64,000 bases of DNA from 20CM-2-65-7 sp963830455 (GTDB taxonomy: Bacteria; Gemmatimonadota; Gemmatimonadetes; Gemmatimonadales; GWC2-71-9): the NCBI GenBank assembly GCA_963830455.1, contig CAWHMT010000002.1:124001-188000 (forward strand). Direction: 5' to 3'. Under the pieces are notes generated by a model. The model was given only the letters and a program-made list of their open reading frames with translations, was not told the origin of the DNA and ran no database searches. The stretch's first letter is position 1. The number at the start of each line of letters is the position of its first letter. The translations under genes and the position numbers were made by a program. This document shows, in pieces, positions 54,302-61,652 of this stretch.

Positions 54302-55818
54302 AACGCGAGCTGTTGTTCGTGTTCGTCGCCGGCACGGCGCTGTACCTGCCGGCCGCGCGCTACGGATTCGTTCAGGACGACCGCGCCATCATCGTGTCGA
54401 ACCCCGCGGCGCATTCGGTGGGCGCGGCGCTCGCAGCATTTGATGATCCCTACTGGCCGCGCGAGATCGCCGCCGGGCTCTACCGGCCCCTGACGATTCT
54501 GAGCTTCTCGCTCGATTGGACCCTATCGGGTGGCCGATCGGGCTGGCTGCACCTTATGAACGCGCTGTGGCACGGACTCGCGACTGTGCTGCTCGTGGCC
54601 GTGCTTGCACGGTGGTTGCCGGCGATCGCTGCATCCGCGGCGGGTCTCGTGTTCGCGTGGCATCCCGTCCACGTCGAAGCAGTGGCCAGCCTGGTGGGGC
54701 GTGCCGAGCTGCTGGTGGCGGTCGGGATCCTCGGCGCTGTCCTCACGGCGCGGCGAGGGTGGTGGGCTGCGGCTGTCTTGCTCGCCGCTCTTGCGATGCT
54801 CAGCAAAGAGCATGGTGTCATTGCTGGTGTCGTGGTATTGCTCGATAGGTGGCTGCAGCCTCCCGGGGAGAAGCCGTATCCCGCCGGCTTCTGGATCGGT
54901 CTGGCGATCGTCACGGTGGGGTTTGTCGCTGCCTGGATGGCGATCGGCTGGGTCGGCGAGAACGACGCGGCGGCCGTTTTTTATGGAAGAGGCATGTTCG
55001 GTCGACTGGCGATCGCGCTACCGGCCGCGTTCCGGGCTCTGTGGCTCCTGTTCTGGCCGGTATCGCTGTCGGCCGACTACGGGCCAAAGGTATTGCCGGT
55101 GCGCTCTGGGTTCTCGCTCGCCGCTGGGTTGGGGCTCGGCGTAGTCGTCGGCGTGCCGGCGCTCGCGGTCTGGTGCCGGCGTCGCGCTCCGGCGATTGCC
55201 TTCGCGGCCGGCCTGGCGGCGCTCTCCTACCTGCCCACCGCGAACCTCTTCTTTCCCTCGGGGGTCGTGCTTGCCGAGCGGAATCTCTATCTCGCCGTGG
55301 CATTGCCGTCCGCAGTCGTGGGAATAGGAATGGTCTGGCTGATAGCCAGGCGTGGAGTTCGGCCCGCTGCGGTGATCGTTGGACTGCTCGTTGTGGTGCT
55401 CGGCGCGCGGTCGTTCGACCGCCTGCCCGCATGGAAGGACAACCGGTCGCAACTGCTCACGTTGCTAGCCCAGCACCCGGAGTCGTATCGAGCCCACGGC
55501 TCGGCTGCGGCCGTACTGGCCGGCATCGGCGACACGGCTGGTGCTCGACGCGAGTATCGGATCGCGGACTCGCTCTACGCCGCGGATCCATACCTCGACG
55601 TTGCGCACGCTATTTTCTTGTTGAGCATTGGGGACACGGCGAGCGCGGTCCCACTTATCGAACGGGCGAGAGGCACGGGAGTCGGCACGCGCATGACGCG
55701 CCGCGCGGAGTTTCTGCTCGAGCTGACCCGTGGGAACCGCGCGCGAGCGGCGCAGTTGGCCGACTCTGCCCAGCGCCGGTACCCAAGGGAGGCAAACTGG
55801 TATCTTCAGTATCGATAA
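54298..55818 (+). CDS. TMTC-like O-mannosyltransferase homologue, copy 2
   Basis: 506 residues, a diverged tandem paralogue of the preceding gene: FVQDDRAIIVSNPAAHS, FAWHPVHVEAVASLVGRAEL, LLAALAMLSKEHGVIAGV, SYLPTANLFFPSGVVLAERN. The C-terminus again carries TPR-like helices (AHGSAAAVLAGIGDTAGARR). The start is the ATG overlapping the upstream stop; a longer frame back to 53686 is shadow. Divergence from copy 1 suggests different acceptors or a heteromer. The gene lies 218 bases before pilA. Confidence 0.85.
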   Translation: MKRELLFVFVAGTALYLPAARYGFVQDDRAIIVSNPAAHSVGAALAAFDDPYWPREIAAGLYRPLTILSFSLDWTLSGGRSGWLHLMNALWHGLATVLLVAVLARWLPAIAASAAGLVFAWHPVHVEAVASLVGRAELLVAVGILGAVLTARRGWWAAAVLLAALAMLSKEHGVIAGVVVLLDRWLQPPGEKPYPAGFWIGLAIVTVGFVAAWMAIGWVGENDAAAVFYGRGMFGRLAIALPAAFRALWLLFWPVSLSADYGPKVLPVRSGFSLAAGLGLGVVVGVPALAVWCRRRAPAIAFAAGLAALSYLPTANLFFPSGVVLAERNLYLAVALPSAVVGIGMVWLIARRGVRPAAVIVGLLVVVLGARSFDRLPAWKDNRSQLLTLLAQHPESYRAHGSAAAVLAGIGDTAGARREYRIADSLYAADPYLDVAHAIFLLSIGDTASAVPLIERARGTGVGTRMTRRAEFLLELTRGNRARAAQLADSAQRRYPREANWYLQYR

Positions 55819-55957
55819 CGAGTTACTGAGTACTTGCGTCCGGCGTGGCAACTTGCAAAAAGCCCGAGTTTTCGAGCCTTTTTGGGGGGTCGGCGAACGC
55901 CGACTGGCTTAGATAAGTTCTTACGCCGACATTGTTTGCGAGGATTTGAGCCGTACA

Positions 55958-55973
55958 GGGCATGATTCGTGCT
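55958..55973 (+). promoter_or_regulatory. Candidate sigma-54 promoter of the first pilin gene
   Basis: GGGCATG-ATTC-GTGCT fits TGGCACG-N4-TTGCW with the GG to GC spacing exactly 10 and start expected near 55984, giving a leader of about 53 bases. pilA genes are often sigma-54/PilR controlled, and a PilR-like gene is 6 kb upstream. Confidence 0.55.
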
Positions 55974-56036
55974 TGTGATCGCAGCGGAATAAATGTGTCG
56001 CCCATGTCTTAGAACATCACAGGGGAGGTTTTCCAG

Positions 56037-56405
56037 ATGAATCGCAAGGGTTTCACTCTGATCGAGCTTCTGATCGTGGTCGTGATCATCGGCATTTTGG
56101 CCGCGATCGCGATTCCGAAGTTCGCGAACACGAAGGAGAAGGCGTATCTGGCTTCGATGAAGTCAGACCTTCGTAACCTGATTACGGCCGAAGAGGCGTA
56201 TTTCGCCGACTCGGTGAAGTACACGAGCAACCTCGGCACCGCGTACAACACGACCAGCGGCGTTGTCGGCCCCACCATTACGGTGACGGCTGATGGTTTC
56301 ACCGCGACCGTGTCGCATACCACGACCACGAAGACGTGCGCCGTGTATGTGGGTTCGACGGCGCTGGCCCCGGCTAACAAAGAGGGCGAGCCGAAGTGCG
56401 CGTAA
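56037..56405 (+). CDS. pilA: Type IV major pilin, copy 1
   Basis: 122 residues. The prepilin leader is MNRKG, cut before Phe; FTLIELLIVVVIIGILAAIA with Glu at mature position 5 forms the N-terminal assembly helix. The globular part is short, with two Cys (KTCA and KC near the end) that probably form the C-terminal disulfide loop. Strong AGGGGAGG ribosome site. A sigma-54-like element is upstream and a terminator follows. It differs from the second copy by one residue (Val/Ile after KTCA). Confidence 0.95.
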   Translation: MNRKGFTLIELLIVVVIIGILAAIAIPKFANTKEKAYLASMKSDLRNLITAEEAYFADSVKYTSNLGTAYNTTSGVVGPTITVTADGFTATVSHTTTTKTCAVYVGSTALAPANKEGEPKCA

Positions 56406-56429
56406 GGCCTCTGGCCTGATGCGATTAGG

Positions 56430-56462
56430 GCGGCGGGGAGCGATCCCCGCCGCTTTTTTTCC
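56430..56462 (+). terminator. Terminator after pilin copy 1
   Basis: GCGGCGGGGA pairs with TCCCCGCCGC across a 4-base loop, followed by eight T. A smaller hairpin AGGCC-TCT-GGCCT directly follows the stop codon. Confidence 0.9.
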
Positions 56463-56593
56463 GTGCAATACGTTCCGCGGTGTGACGCTGGACACCCCCC
56501 TGCGGTCATACAACGGCCCCATATTGGGTCCGACGCCCGAGACCCTAGTACGGAACCATGGCGTTCAATCCCTACGGGGAGGAGGTCGTCCAG

Positions 56594-56962
56594 ATGAATC
56601 GCAAGGGTTTCACTCTGATCGAGCTTCTAATCGTGGTCGTGATCATCGGCATTTTGGCCGCGATCGCGATTCCGAAGTTCGCGAACACGAAGGAGAAGGC
56701 GTATCTGGCTTCGATGAAGTCAGACCTTCGCAACCTGATTACGGCCGAAGAGGCGTATTTCGCCGACTCGGTGAAGTACACGAGCAACCTCGGCACGGCG
56801 TATAACACCACGAGCGGCGTCGTTGGCCCCACGATCACCGTGACGGCTGATGGGTTCACGGCGACCGTGTCCCACACCACGACCACGAAGACCTGCGCGA
56901 TCTACGTTGGATCGACAGCGCTGGCCCCGGCTAACAAAGAGGGCGAGCCGAAGTGCGCGTAA
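56594..56962 (+). CDS. pilA: Type IV major pilin, copy 2
   Basis: 122 residues, identical to copy 1 except one conservative change. The start used is the ATG giving MNRKGFTLIE after GGGGAGGAGG; the upstream ATG (56558) would add MAFNPYGEEVVQ, which is not a prepilin leader. The 5' third and the last ~70 bases match copy 1 almost exactly, while the middle differs at many synonymous sites. No good sigma-54 element lies upstream, so expression may depend on read-through or a different promoter. Confidence 0.93.
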   Translation: MNRKGFTLIELLIVVVIIGILAAIAIPKFANTKEKAYLASMKSDLRNLITAEEAYFADSVKYTSNLGTAYNTTSGVVGPTITVTADGFTATVSHTTTTKTCAIYVGSTALAPANKEGEPKCA

Positions 56963-56985
56963 GGCCTCTGGCCTGACGCATCAGG

Positions 56986-57017
56986 GCGGCGGGGGAAACC
57001 CCGCCGCTCTTTTTTTA
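56986..57017 (+). terminator. Terminator after pilin copy 2
   Basis: GCGGCGGGG pairs with CCCCGCCGC across GAAA, followed by CTC and a run of seven T. It is the counterpart of the hairpin after copy 1. Confidence 0.9.
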
Positions 57018-57033
57018 GTACCACGCGGCGTTC

Positions 57034-58278
57034 GTGACAGTGCATATTGTTGCACCCGTGACCGTCCCACACGACGTGCCCCCCTTGCCACGCTCGAAGG
57101 CCAGACCGGCGCTCCGAACGGAGCTCCTGTTCTACCTCTCCTTTCTGGTCGCCTTCGCGCTCCTGGTGGGGGTGGGGACATCGTTCTTCGTCCTCGGAGT
57201 CGCCCCGGATAGCGCCGTCGCGTTGATCGTGCTGCTCGTGGTACTCGAAGTTGCCACGTTCATCCTCTATGGGCGCTCCCTCGTGAGTCGCCTCGTCTTG
57301 CGACCGCTCGAGCGCGTGATCACCACCGCCGACGCCGTGGCGGACGGCGACCTCGCGGCCCGCGCCCCCGAAGCCGATACGCGCGACTTCGCAACGCTCG
57401 CCGAGCGGCTGAATCGCATGACCGACCGGCTCCTGGACGCGCAGAGCCAGCTCGTACGCACGGAAAAACTGGCGAGCATCGGCCGCCTCGCCGCCGGCGT
57501 CGCGCATGAGGTGGGCAACCCATTGGGCGCCATCGGGACGTACGTGGAGGTGATGCGCCGCCGGGGAGGAGACGCGGAGCTCACCGCCGGGATCGGCCGC
57601 GAGCTCGATCGGGTGGACCGGATCGTCCGCAGCTTGCTCGACTATGCGCGTCCCCAGGAGGATCCGCTCGTCCCGGTGGATACCGCACGCGTCGTCCGCG
57701 GGGCCTTTGAGCTGCTGCGCGCGCAGGGCGCGTTTCGCAGCCAGCGCGTGGACCTGGATGTGGGTCCCCATGTGCCCGAGATCCTCGGGCGCGCGCACGT
57801 GCTGGAGCAGACGCTGGTGAATCTCCTGCTCAATGCCATCGACGCCGCGCCGCCCGACGGTACCATCATCATCGGGGCCCGGCGGTGGGCGTATGAACCC
57901 GTGCCCGCCATCAACCGGCGCGCCAGCGATGCCAGTACCGCCGCTTTCCCCCGCGCCGCGGAGCGCCGGCCGGCGCGCATCGAGTTCGCGGACGGGCAGC
58001 CTGGTGCCCTGGTGTTCGTGGCGGATTCGGGCCCGGGCGTCGCGCCGGAGGACCGGGCCAAGATCTTCGAGCCCTTTTACACGACCAAAGACCCCGGTCG
58101 CGGCACGGGTCTGGGCCTCGCGATCGTCGCGCGCTCAGTCCACGACATGGGCGGGGTGGTGTGGGTGGACGGAGCACGGGAAGGGGGCGCGGCCTTCAAG
58201 CTGTTTTTCCCCATTGTCCCTCCGCTCCATGGCGCTCCCCGTCACAGCGGCGGGAGAGCTGCTGGGGGTGACGTCTGA
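57034..58278 (+). CDS. HAMP-domain sensor histidine kinase
   Basis: 414 residues. Two membrane helices (FYLSFLVAFALLVGVGTSFF and AVALIVLLVVLEVATFILYG) with a very short outside loop, a HAMP domain (RPLERVITTADAVADGDLAA), a HisKA box with His near 159 (GVAHEVGNPLGAIGTY) and the ATPase boxes LVNLLLNAIDAAPP, DSGPGVAPED, RGTGLGLAIVARSVHDMGG. The NtrB-like HEVGNPL form is typical of kinases that pair with sigma-54 activators. GTG 57034 is used; GTG 57058 is an alternative. It follows the pilin terminator and precedes its regulator by 5 bases. Confidence 0.88.
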   Translation: MTVHIVAPVTVPHDVPPLPRSKARPALRTELLFYLSFLVAFALLVGVGTSFFVLGVAPDSAVALIVLLVVLEVATFILYGRSLVSRLVLRPLERVITTADAVADGDLAARAPEADTRDFATLAERLNRMTDRLLDAQSQLVRTEKLASIGRLAAGVAHEVGNPLGAIGTYVEVMRRRGGDAELTAGIGRELDRVDRIVRSLLDYARPQEDPLVPVDTARVVRGAFELLRAQGAFRSQRVDLDVGPHVPEILGRAHVLEQTLVNLLLNAIDAAPPDGTIIIGARRWAYEPVPAINRRASDASTAAFPRAAERRPARIEFADGQPGALVFVADSGPGVAPEDRAKIFEPFYTTKDPGRGTGLGLAIVARSVHDMGGVVWVDGAREGGAAFKLFFPIVPPLHGAPRHSGGRAAGGDV

Positions 58279-58283
58279 AGCGC

Positions 58284-59633
58284 GTGCTCGTGATCGACGA
58301 TGAGCCCGGCCTGCGGCAATCGCTGGGGCTGCTGCTCTCGGACGCGGGGTACGCGATCGTGGCCGAGAGCGACGGCAAGCGCGGCCTCGCGCGTGCGCTG
58401 GCCGAGCCGTTTGACCTGGTGTTGTGCGACGTCCGTATGCCGGAGATGGATGGTCTTGCGTTTCTGCGAGCGTTCCGGCAACAGGGCGGCCAGAGCCTGG
58501 TCATCGTGATGAGTGCCTACGGCGGAGAGGACGCGGCGCTGGCGGCGATGCAGGAAGGCGCCTACGACTACATCCCCAAGCCGTTCCGCCCCGATGAGGT
58601 CGTGCTCACACTGCGCAAGGCCGAAGAGCGTGAACGGCTGCGCCGCGAGGTTGCGGGCCTCCGGGCGCAGCTGGCGAGTGCACCGGGGGAGCGCGCCGTC
58701 GTGGCGGCAAGCCCCGCGATGCGGGACGCGTTGGAGCTGGTCGCGCGCGTGGCGGAGCATCGGACGACCGTGCTGATCACCGGCGAGAGTGGCACCGGCA
58801 AGGAAGTGATCGCCCGCGCGATCCACCATGCCAGCCCCCGGGCGCGCGAAGCCTTCGTGGCGATCAATTGCGCGGCCATCCCGGAAAACCTGCTCGAGTC
58901 CGAGCTGTTTGGCCACCGCCGCGGCGCCTTCACCGGCGCGACAGCCGACAAGCCGGGGTTGTTCGAGCAGGCGGACGGAGGCACGCTGTTCCTGGACGAA
59001 ATCGGCGAGCTGCCCCTGGGCCTGCAAGCGAAGCTGCTGCGTGTGCTGCAGGAGGGCGAGTTCCGGCGCGTGGGTGACGACAAGAACCGACACGTCGACG
59101 TGCGCGTGCTTGGCGCCACCGCCAAGGATCTCGAACGCGAAGCGAAGGCCGGGCGGTTTCGGGAAGACCTGTTCTACCGGCTGAATGTGGTGACCGTCTA
59201 TCTGCCGCCCCTTGCCGAACGCCCGCAGGATGTCGCGCCGCTGGCCCAGCATTTCGCCGCGCTGCTGTCGGATCGGCTCGGTCGCAAGCTGACGTTGTCG
59301 GCGGCGACCGTGTCGTGGCTCGAAACGCAGCCCTGGCCGGGCAACGTGCGCGAGCTGGCGCACGCGATCGAGCGGGCGGCGGTGCTGACCGACGCCGACG
59401 TGCTGGAACCCGAGCATTTTCGCGAGCGCCCGGGTGCCGCGCCGCCGGCCGCGCAGGCTGCTGAGACCGGGGACGATGGAACGTTGCGCGCGGCCGTCGA
59501 GCGCATCGAGCGCGACACGATTACCGCCGCGCTGCGCGCGGCCGACGGCAACCGCCGGCTGGCGGCGCAACGACTGGGCATCAGCCTCCGCACGCTGTTC
59601 TACAAGCTCGAGCGGCTCGGAATCTCTCCGTAG
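58284..59633 (+). CDS. Sigma-54-dependent response regulator (NtrC-type)
   Basis: 449 residues: receiver with Asp49 (LVLCDVRMPEMDG), AAA+ with GESGTGKEVIARAI (near 167), the intact sigma-54 loop GAFTGA (near 213), GGTLFLDEIGEL, and a Fis-type helix-turn-helix (NRRLAAQRLGISLRTLFYKL). The GTG start lies 5 bases after the kinase stop. It is the second NtrC-family regulator in the window and could act on the sigma-54-like elements near pilA or the gene at 59831. Confidence 0.9.
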   Translation: MLVIDDEPGLRQSLGLLLSDAGYAIVAESDGKRGLARALAEPFDLVLCDVRMPEMDGLAFLRAFRQQGGQSLVIVMSAYGGEDAALAAMQEGAYDYIPKPFRPDEVVLTLRKAEERERLRREVAGLRAQLASAPGERAVVAASPAMRDALELVARVAEHRTTVLITGESGTGKEVIARAIHHASPRAREAFVAINCAAIPENLLESELFGHRRGAFTGATADKPGLFEQADGGTLFLDEIGELPLGLQAKLLRVLQEGEFRRVGDDKNRHVDVRVLGATAKDLEREAKAGRFREDLFYRLNVVTVYLPPLAERPQDVAPLAQHFAALLSDRLGRKLTLSAATVSWLETQPWPGNVRELAHAIERAAVLTDADVLEPEHFRERPGAAPPAAQAAETGDDGTLRAAVERIERDTITAALRAADGNRRLAAQRLGISLRTLFYKLERLGISP

Positions 59634-59636
59634 AGA

Positions 59637-59666
59637 CGCATTATGCATTAATCAATGCATAATGCG
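59637..59666. terminator. Perfect inverted repeat after the regulator gene
   Basis: Thirteen-base arms CGCATTATGCATT and AATGCATAATGCG around a 4-base loop, beginning three bases after the stop codon. AT-rich and lacking a T-run, so termination is uncertain; it may be another of the short-unit repeats of this genome. Confidence 0.6.
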
Positions 59667-59763
59667 ACACTAACAGTTTGTGATCCCCGCCACGTCGCGC
59701 TTGCTAGCGGACTAGCACCTAACTCGTTGTGAATCAATCGGTAAGACGCACTGCACCAGCGTC

Positions 59764-59779
59764 GGGCATGTGCTTTGCG
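59764..59779 (+). promoter_or_regulatory. Candidate sigma-54 promoter of the proline-rich protein gene
   Basis: GGGCATG-TGCT-TTGCG: GG and GC 10 bases apart, and the same GGGCATG half as in the element before pilA. The predicted start near 59790 leaves a 41-base leader to the ATG at 59831. Confidence 0.55.
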
Positions 59780-59830
59780 TTTCCGGCGGGCGGTGCAGTC
59801 TGTCTGTTAACAAATCGCGGGAAGGGAACT

Positions 59831-60541
59831 ATGCGAGTCCTCATGGTGCTGCTGGCGCTCATCGTAGCGCCGCTCCTGGACGGAGCCGCCCAACAGCGTC
59901 ACGGGTCCAACAACTCGTCGCGCGCGTCCAATCACGCGTCGCGCGGGTCCAATCACGCGTCGCGGGACCGGGACCGGGATCACCGGAATCGGGACAACGA
60001 CAAGTGCAAAGCGGACGCCGGCCGCGATGACGACAATGGCCGCGGCCGTCCCGGTGCGCGCGAGGACCAGAACCTCAGTTGGTTCCAGCGCTTCGTCCGT
60101 TGGGTGCGCAGTCACCGCCGCGATCGTAACGGCCGTGGCCACGGCGACCGTGACAACTGCAATCCGCCGCCGCCTAATCCGCCGCCGGCACCGCCACCGC
60201 CGCCGCCTCCGCCGCCGCCGCCTCCGCCGCCGCCGCCTCCGCCTTCGGGCGCGGTCATCGACGGGACGGTCTCGGACATCAACGGCCGCAACCTGTCGGG
60301 TTGGGAGATCCAGGTGATCAGTGAAGCGGGATCCTCATCCGCGTTCTCGGATGCAAGCGGTCACTACGCCGTGTCAGGGCTACAGCCCGGCAACTACACG
60401 GTCTGCATTCTCGAGCAGCCTGGTTTTTCGACCCAGATGCCGCAGAGCTCGGCGCCGTGTCCGAGCGGGGTAGGCTACACGTTCATGGTCGCCGAGAATG
60501 AGGTGCTCGAGTTCGTCGACTTCGTGTTGGCGCCGCTATAA
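59831..60541 (+). CDS. Secreted protein with proline-rich linker and CarboxypepD/Cna-B-like domain
   Basis: 236 residues. Signal peptide MRVLMVLLALIVAPLLDGAA with Gln21 next. Then three heptapeptide repeats of the form (G/A)SN(H/N)(A/S)SR from 21-base DNA repeats, a basic Asp/Arg-rich stretch, a segment WFQRFVRWVRSHR, a proline run of more than 20 residues broken once by Ala, and a C-terminal beta-sandwich (GTVSDINGRNLSGWEIQVIS, GHYAVSGLQPGNYTVCILEQ). The architecture suggests a surface or cell-wall-spanning stalk protein. It sits between pilin genes and minor prepilins and ends in a strong terminator. I do not recognise a named family. Confidence 0.7.
   Translation: MRVLMVLLALIVAPLLDGAAQQRHGSNNSSRASNHASRGSNHASRDRDRDHRNRDNDKCKADAGRDDDNGRGRPGAREDQNLSWFQRFVRWVRSHRRDRNGRGHGDRDNCNPPPPNPPPAPPPPPPPPPPPPPPPPPPSGAVIDGTVSDINGRNLSGWEIQVISEAGSSSAFSDASGHYAVSGLQPGNYTVCILEQPGFSTQMPQSSAPCPSGVGYTFMVAENEVLEFVDFVLAPL
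59903..59965. repeat. Three 21-bp in-frame repeats
   Basis: Three consecutive 21-base units, G(G/C)GTCCAA-type, encode GSNNSSR, ASNHASR and GSNHASR. Units two and three are nearly identical, suggesting recent slippage. Confidence 0.85.
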
Positions 60542-60560
60542 CGACTGAGTTGGGCATGGC

Positions 60561-60597
60561 CAGGCCCCGGGCAAATCCCCGGGGCCTGCTTTTTTTG
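60561..60597 (+). terminator. Rho-independent terminator
   Basis: CAGGCCCCGGG pairs with CCCGGGGCCTG across a 6-base loop, followed by a run of seven T. It ends the proline-rich protein gene. Confidence 0.92.
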
Positions 60598-60703
60598 GGG
60601 GCCTCTCCAGATGCAAGCCCTTGCACAAGTGCGGCGTTTTGCACCGAGTCCTGCTCCGTAGGAAACGCAGATCGTCTGTTCTCACAATGAGTTAGGGGGC
60701 GGC

Positions 60704-61276
60704 ATGGAAGCTGCCAATACACGGGGCATGCAAGATCGCAAGGGTTTTACCGTCATCGAACTGGTCATGGTCGTCACGATCGTCGGACTGCTGGTCCTGA
60801 TCGTCGCGCCCAAGATCGACGTCGCCGGCATGCGTCTGAACGCGGCGGGTCAGGCCGTGGGCGCCACGCTGCTGGCGGTGCAGCGGCAAGCGATCACGCA
60901 GCAGCACGACATCATCGTCCAGTTCGACGCCACCCAGCAGCTGATGCGCATCCACGAGGATCGCAACAACGACGGGTTGGTGGATGCGGGCGAGCGCGTG
61001 CGGGGCGTGTCGTTGGGCGAGCATGTCATCTACGGGCTCGGCGGCGCGACGGCGCGGCCCATGGGCCCTGGGCCGATCAATTTCACCAAGGTCGTGCGCG
61101 GCCTGCCGGCGGTGGTGTTTCACCGCGATGGCAGCGCCAGCGAGGCGGGCGGGTTTTACCTCACGTATGCGACGGGAACGCACGCCAAGGACACGCGCGC
61201 AATCGAGCTCGAGCGCGCCACGGGACGCGCGTTGTGGTTCCGGTATTTACCACCCAACTGGAAAAAGGTGTTCTGA
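60704..61276 (+). CDS. Minor prepilin, GspH/FimT type
   Basis: 190 residues. A prepilin leader ending DRKG is followed by FTVIELVMVVTIVGLLVLIV with the conserved Glu at +5. The GspH/FimT domain follows, with VQRQAITQQHDIIVQFD and AVVFHRDGSASEAGGFYLT. The ATG at 60704 follows GGGGGCGGC; ATG 60728 (MQDRKGFT) gives a more usual short leader. Minor pilins of this type prime pilus assembly. The next prepilin starts two bases after the stop. Confidence 0.85.
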   Translation: MEAANTRGMQDRKGFTVIELVMVVTIVGLLVLIVAPKIDVAGMRLNAAGQAVGATLLAVQRQAITQQHDIIVQFDATQQLMRIHEDRNNDGLVDAGERVRGVSLGEHVIYGLGGATARPMGPGPINFTKVVRGLPAVVFHRDGSASEAGGFYLTYATGTHAKDTRAIELERATGRALWFRYLPPNWKKVF

Positions 61277-61277
61277 G

Positions 61278-61652
61278 ATGCGAGCAGCCAACGGCTTTAC
61301 GCTCATCGAGGTCATGATCGCGCTGACCATCCTCACGATCGTCCTGCTTGGCATGGCCAGCATGACGACGCGGACGGTGCACATCACCACCACGAGCGAC
61401 CGCGAGGAAGCGGCGATCCAGCTGGCGCAGGACAAGCTCGACTTCGTGCGCTCCGACCCGCGGTACTTGGAGCTCGACAGCATCTACGGCGGCCTGGAGA
61501 CCAACTTCCCCACGCTACCGGGGGTGCAGCGCAGCACGCTGATGAACCGTGTGACCACCGCGAACAACGACTACACCAAAGTGACGGTGACCGTCACCGG
61601 TCCGGGACTGACCCAGCCGGTTTCCCGCTCGATCACGGTGGCACGGCCATGA
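61278..61652 (+). CDS. Minor prepilin, PilV/GspI type
   Basis: 124 residues starting MRAANGFTLIEVMIALTILT; a short leader, Phe at +1 and Glu at +5. It contains the PilV-like AAIQLAQDKLDFVRSDP block. A longer frame from 60984 is shadow of the upstream gene. Its stop shares ATGA with the following prepilin gene. Confidence 0.85.
   Translation: MRAANGFTLIEVMIALTILTIVLLGMASMTTRTVHITTTSDREEAAIQLAQDKLDFVRSDPRYLELDSIYGGLETNFPTLPGVQRSTLMNRVTTANNDYTKVTVTVTGPGLTQPVSRSITVARP

Noticed and set aside
55850..55862. TGGCAACTTGCA before pilA as a sigma-54 site
   Set aside because: Both half-sites look good but GG and GC are only 6 bases apart; the element at 55958 has the right spacing.
56558..56593. Longer second pilin starting MAFNPYGEE
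   Set aside because: The internal ATG has a ribosome site and gives the same leader as copy 1.
60620..60645. A sigma-54 site before the FimT-type gene
   Set aside because: TTGCAC-like words are present but no GG/GC pair has 10-base spacing.
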